From contig RECT01000184.1 of assembly GCA_007693875.1 (NCBI GenBank), positions 1 through 15,739 on the forward strand: a DNA stretch of 15,739 nucleotides, given 5' to 3'. Source of the stretch: Spirulina sp. DLM2.Bin59 (GTDB taxonomy: Bacteria; Cyanobacteriota; Cyanobacteriia; Cyanobacteriales; Spirulinaceae). How positions within the stretch are numbered: the stretch's first letter is position 1; every line of letters starts with the position of its first letter. A model generated the notes under the pieces. It was not told where the DNA came from and did no database searches. It saw only the letters and a list, made by a program, of their open reading frames with translations. Position numbers and translations under genes: made by a program. Positions 1 through 6,693 of this stretch are shown here, piece after piece.

Positions 1-956
1 CCTTAAGCCGTCGCTGTAACCGGGAAATTGTCATCTGTAATGGCGATCGCCTCCAGGGGGTAACGGGGATTAGCTTCAACGCCGCTGTCCGCAGCACGAT
101 CCGCCTCAGTGAACGCCTCACGGATCCGGAATTTTTCGACAATATTACCAGCCTCACCGCCAATGCCAACCTTGCCGCCGCCCAAGTAGCGGAGTTGGGG
201 GCAGAACTCACCCAACTGTCCCAATCGGTGCGGGGGGAGTTGGGCGTAGTGTCCGGCACTGCGGGCACGTTCTCCACTACGGCCCGGGATCTTTCCGTCG
301 CCGCCCGCGACATCACCACCATTGCTGCCACCTCCGCCCGCCAGATCAATCGCACCGCCGCCGCCTACGAAGGTACAGCTGCAGAACTGAGTCAGCTCAC
401 CGGTAACATCAATCAACTGATTGCCACCAATCAAGACGAAATCTCCACGACGCTGAGTAGCATCAGTTCCACCAGTAACGAATTAACGGTACTGATTCGC
501 AACTTCAACACCACGTTAGAATCCGCCGATACCCGCGAGCTATTGGATAATCTGGAGTTACTCACCGCCAACGCCGCCGAAGCTTCCAATGCCTTAAAAG
601 TGGCCGCCGATGCCTTTAATGATCCCGCCACAATCCTGACGCTACAACGGACAATGAATGCCGCCCGGGCTACCTTTGAAAACACCCAAAAAATCACCGC
701 CGACCTGGATGAACTGACGGGTAATCCAGGTTTTCGGCGGGATTTGGAGCGGTTGATTCGGGGTCTCAGTGGCCTCGTGTCCTCCACCCAACAGCTAGAA
801 CAACAGATCGGCATTGCTCAACAGTTACGGATTGAGGCGGAGGCCTTAGCCCCCGCCGTTGCAACCCAGGGAGATCAAGGAGATCAGCGAATTTTGCGAT
901 CGCGCTCCCCCGAAGCTCGCCGCCGGGCAGCGGTGCAGGTGTTCACAACCCCCTAA
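1..956 (+). CDS. MlaD-like MCE family lipid-transport protein (5' end outside window)
   Basis: The reading frame is open from base 3, the first complete codon, to TAA at 954-956, so about 317 C-terminal residues are seen and the start lies upstream. The first residues (CNREIVICNGDRLQG) followed by a DPEFFDNI segment resemble the stretch just after the MCE domain in cyanobacterial MlaD proteins. The rest is long, Ala/Thr/Asn/Leu-rich, cysteine-free helix, as expected for the needle or coiled-coil region of such proteins. In this family the protein is anchored by one N-terminal membrane helix and acts as the substrate-binding part of an ABC lipid transporter between inner membrane and outer envelope. 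The signal anchor and MCE domain are not visible here, so the call rests on the post-domain motif and composition. The C-terminus is basic (RSRSPEARRRA). A HIP1 site lies at 43-50 and another near the end at 896-903. The stop overlaps the stop of the convergent dacB-like gene. Confidence 0.75.
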   Translation, partial: LSRRCNREIVICNGDRLQGVTGISFNAAVRSTIRLSERLTDPEFFDNITSLTANANLAAAQVAELGAELTQLSQSVRGELGVVSGTAGTFSTTARDLSVAARDITTIAATSARQINRTAAAYEGTAAELSQLTGNINQLIATNQDEISTTLSSISSTSNELTVLIRNFNTTLESADTRELLDNLELLTANAAEASNALKVAADAFNDPATILTLQRTMNAARATFENTQKITADLDELTGNPGFRRDLERLIRGLSGLVSSTQQLEQQIGIAQQLRIEAEALAPAVATQGDQGDQRILRSRSPEARRRAAVQVFTTP

Positions 957-1897
957 AAGGCAGAACAGTTATATTGGCGGGCCGCCTGCACCATGATGTT
1001 ATCCACACCATTGACCAGGACTTGCCCCGTCTGTCCAGGATGGTTGACCACGACGCTGACGATCAACGTGCCAAACTGGCTATGATCCACGTAACCCGAT
1101 AAAGCTCGCACGCCGTTGAGCGTGCCAGTTTTGGCGCGGACAATACCAAAGGCAGGGGTAGAGCGGAGGCGATTGGTGAGGGTTCCGCTTTGCCCCGCAA
1201 CGGGGAGAGAGCGCAAAAAGACATCATAGCCATAGCCCTGCTGATGCATACCCCGGAGGGTGGTGGCGATCGCCCTCGGTGTCGCTAGGTTTTGGCGGGA
1301 TAACCCAGAGCCATCCACCTGCCGAAAGGCCCCCCGATTCACCCCCAAGGGTTCCAAGGCATTTTGAATGGCAGCCGTACCACCGATGCCGCGAAACAGG
1401 GTTTCAGCATAGGCATTATCACTGCGGAGATTGGTAGTATAAACCCAACTACTAAGGTTGGTGGAGCGGATCGGGGATTGGGGATCGTAGAGTTGGAGGG
1501 CGGCGGCGGTGGTGAAGAGTTTGATATTGGAGGCAGGAATAAAAAACTCGTCAGCATTGCGGCTATAGAGGACTTCCCCAGTCGCCAGACTTTCAATATG
1601 CACCCCCCACTTGCCATTGCGGTAGGGAGCTTGCTGCAAAATGCCGTTGATGTTGTTGGTCATTTGGGCAGTACAGGCTGCGGGCAACGCGGCGGTTTGG
1701 GTGGGGGCAGTTGCCGATGGCGGTGGTTCAGGAGTGAGCTGCACCGCATTGACGGCATAGGTTTCCGGTTGGGGATTGGCGATCGCCATGGGGGCCATCC
1801 CCCCGGTTAACAGCAGGCAAGTTAAAGCAAAGCCACTCGCTTGTAAACGCTTGACCATAGGAAAAAGTCTCAAGAATGTGAAGAGTTTTGTGATCAT
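953..1897 (-). CDS. dacB: compact D-alanyl-D-alanine carboxypeptidase/endopeptidase (peptidase S13, DacB/PBP4-like)
   Basis: This is a penicillin-binding-protein-type serine peptidase that trims or cleaves peptidoglycan peptides in the periplasm. With the ATG at 1895-1897 it has 314 residues. An N-terminal hydrophobic segment ending in AIA near residue 40 looks like a signal peptide, followed by a Pro/Thr-rich linker. The three active-site motifs are present: SNIK (Ser123, Lys126), SDN (159-161) and KTG (256-258). DGSGLSRQNLATPRA is also typical of S13 enzymes. What is odd is size: E. coli DacB is 477 residues with its SxxK and SxN motifs about 240 apart, but here they are only 36 apart, so the usual inserted domains are missing. 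The frame stays open through this point. The start is uncertain: a TTG at 1904-1906 and an ATG at 1856-1858 are alternatives, and none has a clear Shine-Dalgarno sequence. It lies 104 bases downstream of gltA on the same strand. Confidence 0.85.
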   Translation of the reverse strand: MITKLFTFLRLFPMVKRLQASGFALTCLLLTGGMAPMAIANPQPETYAVNAVQLTPEPPPSATAPTQTAALPAACTAQMTNNINGILQQAPYRNGKWGVHIESLATGEVLYSRNADEFFIPASNIKLFTTAAALQLYDPQSPIRSTNLSSWVYTTNLRSDNAYAETLFRGIGGTAAIQNALEPLGVNRGAFRQVDGSGLSRQNLATPRAIATTLRGMHQQGYGYDVFLRSLPVAGQSGTLTNRLRSTPAFGIVRAKTGTLNGVRALSGYVDHSQFGTLIVSVVVNHPGQTGQVLVNGVDNIMVQAARQYNCSAF

Positions 1898-1987
1898 ACA
1901 CCACAATTGAGACGTTTATGATATGGGATGGTTGCATGGGGAAGGAAAGAGGATAGAGCAGAGAGGAAAGAGGATTGACCTTCCCCC

Positions 1988-2015
1988 TCACTTCTCACTC
2001 CTCACTCCTCACTCC
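1988..2015. repeat. heptanucleotide tandem repeat (TCACTCC)n, three perfect copies plus one variant
   Basis: Perfect copies of TCACTCC lie at 1995-2001, 2002-2008 and 2009-2015, and a one-mismatch copy (TCACTTC) at 1988-1994. The array covers the last codons and the TGA stop of citrate synthase. Seven-base tandem repeats (STRR elements) are well known in cyanobacterial genomes; assigning this short array to that class is inference. Confidence 0.7.
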
Positions 2016-3153
2016 CCCCACGATCCTGAATCAGAATATAGGGCTGATTGTGTTTACCGCTGTAGATTTGGGTGGGGCGGAAAATCCGGTTCGCATCCAA
2101 CTGTTCCCGCCAGTGGGCCAGCCAACCGGCCACACGGGCAATGGCAAAAATGGGCGTAAACAGATCCGTGGGAATCCGTAACTTGCCATAAACCAACCCT
2201 GAATAGAAATCCACATTGGCATAAATGCCCCGGTGGCCGAGTTTTTCCTCCACCACTTTTTCTACTTCGAGGGCAATGCTATAGAACTCGTCATGGCCCA
2301 TCTGTTCAAAAAGACGTTCGGCCAACTGTTGTAAAATTGTGGCTCGCGGATCTTTCACCTTATAAACCCGGTGGCCAAAGCCCATAATCCGTTTTTTGTT
2401 GGCAATGCAATCCTCAATGTAGGGACGAACGTTCTCAATGGTGCCAATTTCCGCCAACATCGTCATCACTTCCTCATTGGCTCCCCCATGGAGCGGCCCC
2501 GCTAGGGTTCCCACCGCTGAAGCGACGACGGCGTAGGGGTCGGTCATGGTGGAGGCCGTCACCATGGCGGAAAAGGTGGAGGCGTTGATCGTATGTTCCG
2601 CATGGAGGAGCAGGCAAACATCAAAAACACGGGCAGCGATCGTGTCGGGAACTCGCTCCGTCAACATATATAAAAAGTTGGTGGAATAGTCCAATTCGTC
2701 ATTGGGTTGAATGGGATCATTCCCTTTGCGCATTAATTGGAACGCTGCCACCATTGTGGGGATCTTGGCCAACAGTCGTACAACGGCTTGACGAATATAT
2801 TGGGGATCATTCAAGGCCCGCCGGGAATAGAACAGCCCTAAGGCAGCGGCAGAGGTTTGCAGCGCATCCATGGGATGGCCCGACTCAGGAAAACATTTCA
2901 TCATGTCCCGAATCCGGTATTTAATGCGGCGGTGATACCGGATATCCGATTCAAAGGCGTTGAGTTCTTCCGCTGTGGGCAGATGCCCCCAAATTAATAA
3001 ATATGCCGTTTCGAGAAAGGTGCTTTTTTGGGCTAATTCTTCCACGGGAATACCGCGATATTCCAAAATACCTTTCTGCCCATCCACATAACTAATGGCA
3101 GACTGGGCGGCAGGTACATTTTCTAAACCGGGGATATATTCGCAGGCGGTCAT
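2002..3153 (-). CDS. gltA: citrate synthase
   Basis: The enzyme condenses acetyl-CoA and oxaloacetate to citrate, the entry step of the cytosolic TCA reactions. The 383 residues match the short type I citrate synthases. Catalytic and substrate-binding motifs are intact: LLHAEHTINAS (His187), GPLHGGAN (His222, equivalent to E. coli His264), GFGHRVYK (His261, equivalent to His305) and NVDFYSG (Asp315, equivalent to Asp362), plus the arginines of ARVAGW and RIFRP. The ATG at 3151-3153 is supported by an AAGGA element (3160-3164 on the complementary strand) six bases away. The closely related 2-methylcitrate synthases share these motifs, but nothing nearby suggests propionate metabolism. The C-terminus (GGSEE) and stop are encoded by a heptamer repeat. 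A 191-base gap separates it from the upstream tRNA-Ser, so it probably has its own promoter; I could not place one with confidence. Confidence 0.95.
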   Translation of the reverse strand: MTACEYIPGLENVPAAQSAISYVDGQKGILEYRGIPVEELAQKSTFLETAYLLIWGHLPTAEELNAFESDIRYHRRIKYRIRDMMKCFPESGHPMDALQTSAAALGLFYSRRALNDPQYIRQAVVRLLAKIPTMVAAFQLMRKGNDPIQPNDELDYSTNFLYMLTERVPDTIAARVFDVCLLLHAEHTINASTFSAMVTASTMTDPYAVVASAVGTLAGPLHGGANEEVMTMLAEIGTIENVRPYIEDCIANKKRIMGFGHRVYKVKDPRATILQQLAERLFEQMGHDEFYSIALEVEKVVEEKLGHRGIYANVDFYSGLVYGKLRIPTDLFTPIFAIARVAGWLAHWREQLDANRIFRPTQIYSGKHNQPYILIQDRGGSEE

Positions 3154-3159
3154 AATGTT

Positions 3160-3164
3160 TCCTT
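3160..3164 (-). promoter_or_regulatory. Shine-Dalgarno sequence of gltA
   Basis: Reading the minus strand, AAGGA stands six bases before the citrate synthase ATG. It is the clearest ribosome binding site in the window, where most genes lack one, and it supports the chosen start. Confidence 0.5.
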
Positions 3165-3344
3165 ATAGTCGAGCGGGAAGGATTCTCAAGTTAACTTACC
3201 CCATAATTGCGGCCCCGTGGGGCAGGGGAGATTAATTTTAATTGCGTTTTAATGCAATTTAAGACAACTGTGGTAGGAGATACGGAATTTTATGCAGAAA
3301 TGGCCTGGGGTGGGAGCCAGGGGGGCAAGGGGTACGCCGTTAAA

Positions 3345-3429
3345 CGGAGAGGGTGGGATTCGAACCCACGGAAACTTTCGCCTCACTCGATTTCAAGTCG
3401 AGCGCATTCGACCACTCTGCCACCTCTCC
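3345..3429 (-). tRNA. tRNA-Ser (anticodon UGA)
   Basis: On the minus strand the sequence folds as a class II tRNA of 85 bases. The acceptor arms are GGAGAGG and CCTCTCC with discriminator G, as in serine tRNAs. The anticodon stem CTCGA/TCGAG holds the loop CTTGAAA, giving anticodon TGA, which reads UCA. There is a long variable arm, and the T loop is GTTCGAATC. CCA is not encoded (TTT follows). Its 5' end is only 13 bases after the stop of the metallophosphoesterase gene, so its promoter must lie inside that coding sequence or it is released from a readthrough transcript. Confidence 0.96.
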
Positions 3430-3442
3430 AAGGTTTTAAACA

Positions 3443-4354
3443 TCATAACAAGGGTTTTGCACTTTGCGCGGTGCGATAGAGGGGTTGCTCCGCGACGATC
3501 GCCCCCTGGGGAGTCACCCAGACGAGGCGAGCCTGGGCCACTGCCCCGGCCATCAGCGTGACGAGGGAAAAACTATGGTGGGTTCCCCCTGGGGCGGCGA
3601 TGACGCGGGGCACTTGGGCGGCGTTGAGATAGAGGGTTTCCCCTTGGGTGTTGATGATGTCCCGGGGGCGATCGCGGCGATGGCGGAGCCGGTGGTGCAT
3701 ATGGCCGAAGGTGACAAGGGGGATGGGCTTCCCTTGGCGGCGGCCATGGGTGATGGCGGCGGTGAGATCCGGATCGCCAAAATCCCCCCCCAGGGGGTTC
3801 CAATCCTTGCCACAGGTGGATTCTGGCTGATCCCCTAACCCCAGGGGGCCATTGTGGGCCAGGAAAATTAACTGGGATTCTGTGGCAGCATCAACGGCAG
3901 CACAGAGGCGATCGCCCGATTCCGCCAAATTATGCACCCCATACCGTTGGGCATAAAACTGCTCATTGAGCCATTTCGGCCCGCCCCAACTACAGGGCCG
4001 CCCCCCCACCACCGATAGCCCGAAATCGGCAAAATTTCGCACCCCATAGCCCACATGGGCCGGCCCCAACAAATCCAACTGTTGCTGAACCCGATCCTCC
4101 AAGCGGTGATCATAGGGGGCTTTTTTCCGACCCCAGGGGGAGGCGGTGTACCAAGCATCATGGTTTCCTAACACCGCTGCATAGGGAATTTGAAGGCGGC
4201 TAATGCAGCGCACCACCTCCACCGCCTCATTGCCGAAATCCCCCACAAACAAGACAAGATCGACCCCCAAAGCTTCGAGGGCTTGGTTATCGGTCATCGA
4301 CCATTGGTCATGGACATCGCCAACAATGGCAATTTCAAGGCTGGCCCTAGGCAT
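3443..4354 (-). CDS. calcineurin-like metallophosphoesterase (TIGR04168-type, cyanobacteria/plastid group)
   Basis: This is a dinuclear-metal phosphoesterase of unknown substrate. All metal-binding blocks are visible in the 303 residues: GDVHDQW (Asp13, His15), FVGDFGNE (Asp39), LGNHDAW (Asn64, His65), LAHNGP (His167) and FGHMHH (His218, His220). The pattern GDVHDQW plus GNHDAW, with a Trp/Gly-rich middle (VVGGRPCSWGG), resembles the family found in cyanobacteria and plant chloroplasts; that family match is from memory. There is no signal peptide or membrane helix, so it should be cytosolic. ATG at 4352-4354 puts the GDVHD strand 11 residues in, a normal position. It is divergent from por and stands directly upstream of tRNA-Ser(UGA). 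HIP1 sites at 3669 and 3909 are within it. Confidence 0.87.
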   Translation of the reverse strand: MPRASLEIAIVGDVHDQWSMTDNQALEALGVDLVLFVGDFGNEAVEVVRCISRLQIPYAAVLGNHDAWYTASPWGRKKAPYDHRLEDRVQQQLDLLGPAHVGYGVRNFADFGLSVVGGRPCSWGGPKWLNEQFYAQRYGVHNLAESGDRLCAAVDAATESQLIFLAHNGPLGLGDQPESTCGKDWNPLGGDFGDPDLTAAITHGRRQGKPIPLVTFGHMHHRLRHRRDRPRDIINTQGETLYLNAAQVPRVIAAPGGTHHSFSLVTLMAGAVAQARLVWVTPQGAIVAEQPLYRTAQSAKPLL

Positions 4355-4554
4355 AGTAGTGGAGTTGAGGAAGAGATGGGGCCATTTTCCCCTAGTTTTG
4401 CCCCCGTTGCCAATGCAATCCTGCGGTGATTCGCCGATCTCCCCCCATCAAATTTAGGAAGCTTTACGTATCACGAATCGTAATAATTCCAGGAGCGATC
4501 GCGCCATTGTGCGATCATAAAAAACATTGATTGTGACATGAACCCGTGAATCCT

Positions 4555-5517
4555 ATGGAACAGAAAACCGCCATCATCACCGGCGCATCCTCCGGCGTGG
4601 GCCTCTATGCCGCCAAAGCCCTAGCCCAACAGCCCGATTGGCACGTTGTCATGGCTTGCCGCGACCTCCAGAAAGCGGAAGCCGCTGCGCAATCTGTGGG
4701 GATACCGAGCGATCGCTACAGCCTCCTGGAAATTGATCTCGCCAACTTCCAAAGTGTCCGGGATTTCGTCAGCAAGTACCGCAGCCTCAACCGGCCCCTC
4801 ACCGCCCTCGTTTGTAATGCCGCCGTTTACTTTCCCCTCCTCAAGGAGCCGGAGCGCAATGCTGAGGGTTATGAATTGAGCGTGGCCACCAATCACCTCG
4901 GCCATTTCCTACTCTGTAACTTGATGCTGGCGGACTTCAAACAATCCAACGCCACCGATAAACGCCTGGTGATTTTAGGAACCGTCACCGCCAACCCCAA
5001 AGAACTCGGCGGCAAGATTCCCATTCCCGCCCCCCCAGATTTAGGCGACCTCCAAGGCTTTAAAGACGGCTTTAAACCCCCCGTTTCCATGATCAACGGC
5101 AAAAAATTCAAATCCGGCAAAGCCTACAAAGACAGCAAACTCTGCAACGTCCTCACGATGCGGGAACTTGATCGCCGTTACCATGCCGAAACCGGCATCA
5201 CATTCAGTTCCCTCTATCCGGGCTGTGTCGCCGACACCCCCCTCTTCCGCAACCACTTTGCCCTCTTTCGCACCATCTTCCCTTGGTTTCAGAAGAACAT
5301 TACCGGCGGCTATGTCACCCAGGAATTAGCCGGCGAAAGGGTAGCCGCCACCGTTTATGATCCCGAACTGAAGGAATCGGGAGTCTATTGGAGTTGGGGC
5401 AACCGCCAAAAGCCTGGCCGCCGCTCCTTTTCCCAAGAAATTTCCGACGAAGCCAGCGATACGGAAAAAGCCAAACTGCTTTGGGATCTCAGCCTTAAAC
5501 TGGTGAACTTAGCCTAA
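4555..5517 (+). CDS. por: light-dependent NADPH-protochlorophyllide oxidoreductase
   Basis: Por uses light and NADPH to reduce the D ring of protochlorophyllide to chlorophyllide, the late step of chlorophyll synthesis. The 320-residue protein is a short-chain dehydrogenase with the NADPH-binding TGASSGVG (residues 9-16), CNAA near 88-91, and the catalytic pair Tyr191/Lys195 in AYKDSKLCN. Cys224 in YPGCVADTP corresponds to the conserved pigment-site cysteine of the family. Length fits the usual 320-325. I chose ATG at 4555 because it places the Rossmann motif as in known cyanobacterial Por. An in-frame GTG at 4546 would add three residues. Neither has a convincing ribosome binding site. A four-codon ATG...TGA reading frame at 4538-4549 runs just ahead of the start in another frame. 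The gene is transcribed alone and ends five bases before a strong palindrome. Confidence 0.96.
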   Translation: MEQKTAIITGASSGVGLYAAKALAQQPDWHVVMACRDLQKAEAAAQSVGIPSDRYSLLEIDLANFQSVRDFVSKYRSLNRPLTALVCNAAVYFPLLKEPERNAEGYELSVATNHLGHFLLCNLMLADFKQSNATDKRLVILGTVTANPKELGGKIPIPAPPDLGDLQGFKDGFKPPVSMINGKKFKSGKAYKDSKLCNVLTMRELDRRYHAETGITFSSLYPGCVADTPLFRNHFALFRTIFPWFQKNITGGYVTQELAGERVAATVYDPELKESGVYWSWGNRQKPGRRSFSQEISDEASDTEKAKLLWDLSLKLVNLA

Positions 5518-5522
5518 GCAAA

Positions 5523-5550
5523 GTAGGGGCGAAAAATATTTCGCCCCTAC
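5523..5550. terminator. perfect 12-bp palindrome between convergent por and queA; probable bidirectional terminator or dispersed repeat
   Basis: The arms GTAGGGGCGAAA and TTTCGCCCCTAC enclose the four-base loop AATA. Outer bases AAGC (5516-5519) and GCTT (5552-5555) can extend the stem past a small internal loop. It sits where transcripts from por (+) and queA (-) both end, so a shared terminator is likely, although neither strand has a good run of T afterwards. GTAGGGGCGAA-type palindromes are, from memory, common dispersed repeats in cyanobacteria, so it may be both. Confidence 0.65.
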
Positions 5551-5595
5551 CGCTTCAATGCACCCCTAGCCCAATCTTCAATGGGGCGGCAATCT

Positions 5596-6693
5596 TTAAA
5601 TCATCGCATCGGGCAAGATCAGCATCGCATCCCCAAAGGAATAAAAACGATAGTCCTCGGCTAAAGCCTCTTGATAGAGACTCAATAACCGCTCCCGCCC
5701 CACCAAAGCACTGACCATCATCAATAGGCTTGATTTAGGCAGGTGGAAATTGGTGATCATCCCATCAATGATCTTCCATTCGTGGCCGGGGTAGATGAAC
5801 GTATCGAGAAATCCCTCAAAGGGTTCCGTTAAGAGCTTTTTCTTCCCAACTTTCTGCTGTTGGGCTGCCCCTTCCAGGGCACGGACGGAGGTGGTGCCAA
5901 CGGCAATTACTCGCCCGCCTCGGCTGCGGGTTTCTTTGATCTTGGCTACGGTTTCCGGGCTGATGGATGCCCATTCCGCATGCATCTTGTGTTCCCGAAT
6001 ATCATCGGTTTCCACGGGCCGGAATGTCCCCACCCCAACATGCAAGGTAAGGGAGGTTTGCTCAACGCCCATGTCTGTCAGTTGATCCAACAGTTCCGGT
6101 GTAAAGTGCAAGCCTGCCGTCGGCGATGCCGCTGAGCCGGTTTCCTGGGCATAAACGGTTTGGTATTGTTCCGGATCCGCTGTGGTTTCCGTGACATAGG
6201 GGGGAAAGGGAATATACCCTACGGCATCTAACATTTGCTCCATGGTTTTGCCGGGGGGGAGTGTGAACTCCAAGATTCTCCCACCTGTGGTGAAGTCCCG
6301 CTCGATCACCCTTCCCCAAAGAGAAGCATCATCACTACCCTCTTCTTTGGGGGTAAAGCAGACTTCAGTGCCCATTTTGAACCGCTTACCGGGTTTTACG
6401 AGGGCGAGCCAGCAATTTTTCCGAACTTCCCGCAGCAGCAGGATTTCCACCGGTGCTCCTGTGGATTTGCGACCATAGAGCCGGGCTGGCAAAACACGCG
6501 TGTTGTTGACAACGAGCAAATCACCGGGTTTGAGCCAGTCTGGCAGTTGGTAAAAGTGCTGATGTGTGTGGTGTGTGGGGGAATCGACCACAAGCAGACG
6601 CGATTGATCCCTAGGAGTTACGGGATTTTGAGCAATCCGCTCCGGAGGCAATTCGTACTGATAACTCGCAAGTATGTGATCTGTTATGGCCAT
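5596..6693 (-). CDS. queA: S-adenosylmethionine:tRNA ribosyltransferase-isomerase
   Basis: QueA transfers and isomerises the ribosyl part of SAM onto 7-aminomethyl-7-deazaguanine at position 34 of tRNAs, making epoxyqueuosine in queuosine synthesis. The 365 residues carry the family blocks in order: ELPPERIAQNP near the N-terminus, VVNNTRVLPARL, GYIPFPPY, a SAASPTAGLHFTPELL segment, LHVGVGTFRPV, HKMHAEW, VIAVGTTSVRALE, TNFHLPKSSLLMMVSA and YRFYSFGDAM near the C-terminus. The length is normal for the family. ATG at 6691-6693 gives the expected short lead into YELPPERIAQ. No other queuosine gene is in view, and it is transcribed alone. The upstream region holds several inverted repeats and a minus-strand TATAAT, described separately. 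Confidence 0.96.
   Translation of the reverse strand: MAITDHILASYQYELPPERIAQNPVTPRDQSRLLVVDSPTHHTHQHFYQLPDWLKPGDLLVVNNTRVLPARLYGRKSTGAPVEILLLREVRKNCWLALVKPGKRFKMGTEVCFTPKEEGSDDASLWGRVIERDFTTGGRILEFTLPPGKTMEQMLDAVGYIPFPPYVTETTADPEQYQTVYAQETGSAASPTAGLHFTPELLDQLTDMGVEQTSLTLHVGVGTFRPVETDDIREHKMHAEWASISPETVAKIKETRSRGGRVIAVGTTSVRALEGAAQQQKVGKKKLLTEPFEGFLDTFIYPGHEWKIIDGMITNFHLPKSSLLMMVSALVGRERLLSLYQEALAEDYRFYSFGDAMLILPDAMI

Noticed and set aside
3..434. Minus-strand Gly-rich frame inside the MlaD-like gene
   Set aside because: Low-complexity shadow of the Ala/Thr-rich coding strand. The plus frame is open through the window edge and matches family sequence.
1364..1810. Plus-strand Gly-rich frame inside dacB
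   Set aside because: Antisense shadow of a GC-rich gene with convincing active-site motifs on the other strand.
3231..3259. AATTGC...GCAATT inverted repeat and weak promoter-like boxes upstream of gltA
   Set aside because: Short AT-rich repeat. The best -35/-10 pair on the minus strand matches only three of six bases in each box, and no NtcA-type GTA-N8-TAC was found.
3304..3321. CCTGG...CCAGG inverted repeat downstream of tRNA-Ser(UGA)
   Set aside because: Five-base stem without a T run. Not convincing as a terminator.
4538..4549. Four-codon ATG...TGA reading frame just before por
   Set aside because: Too short to support as a regulatory upstream frame, with no ribosome site. Noted in the por entry only.
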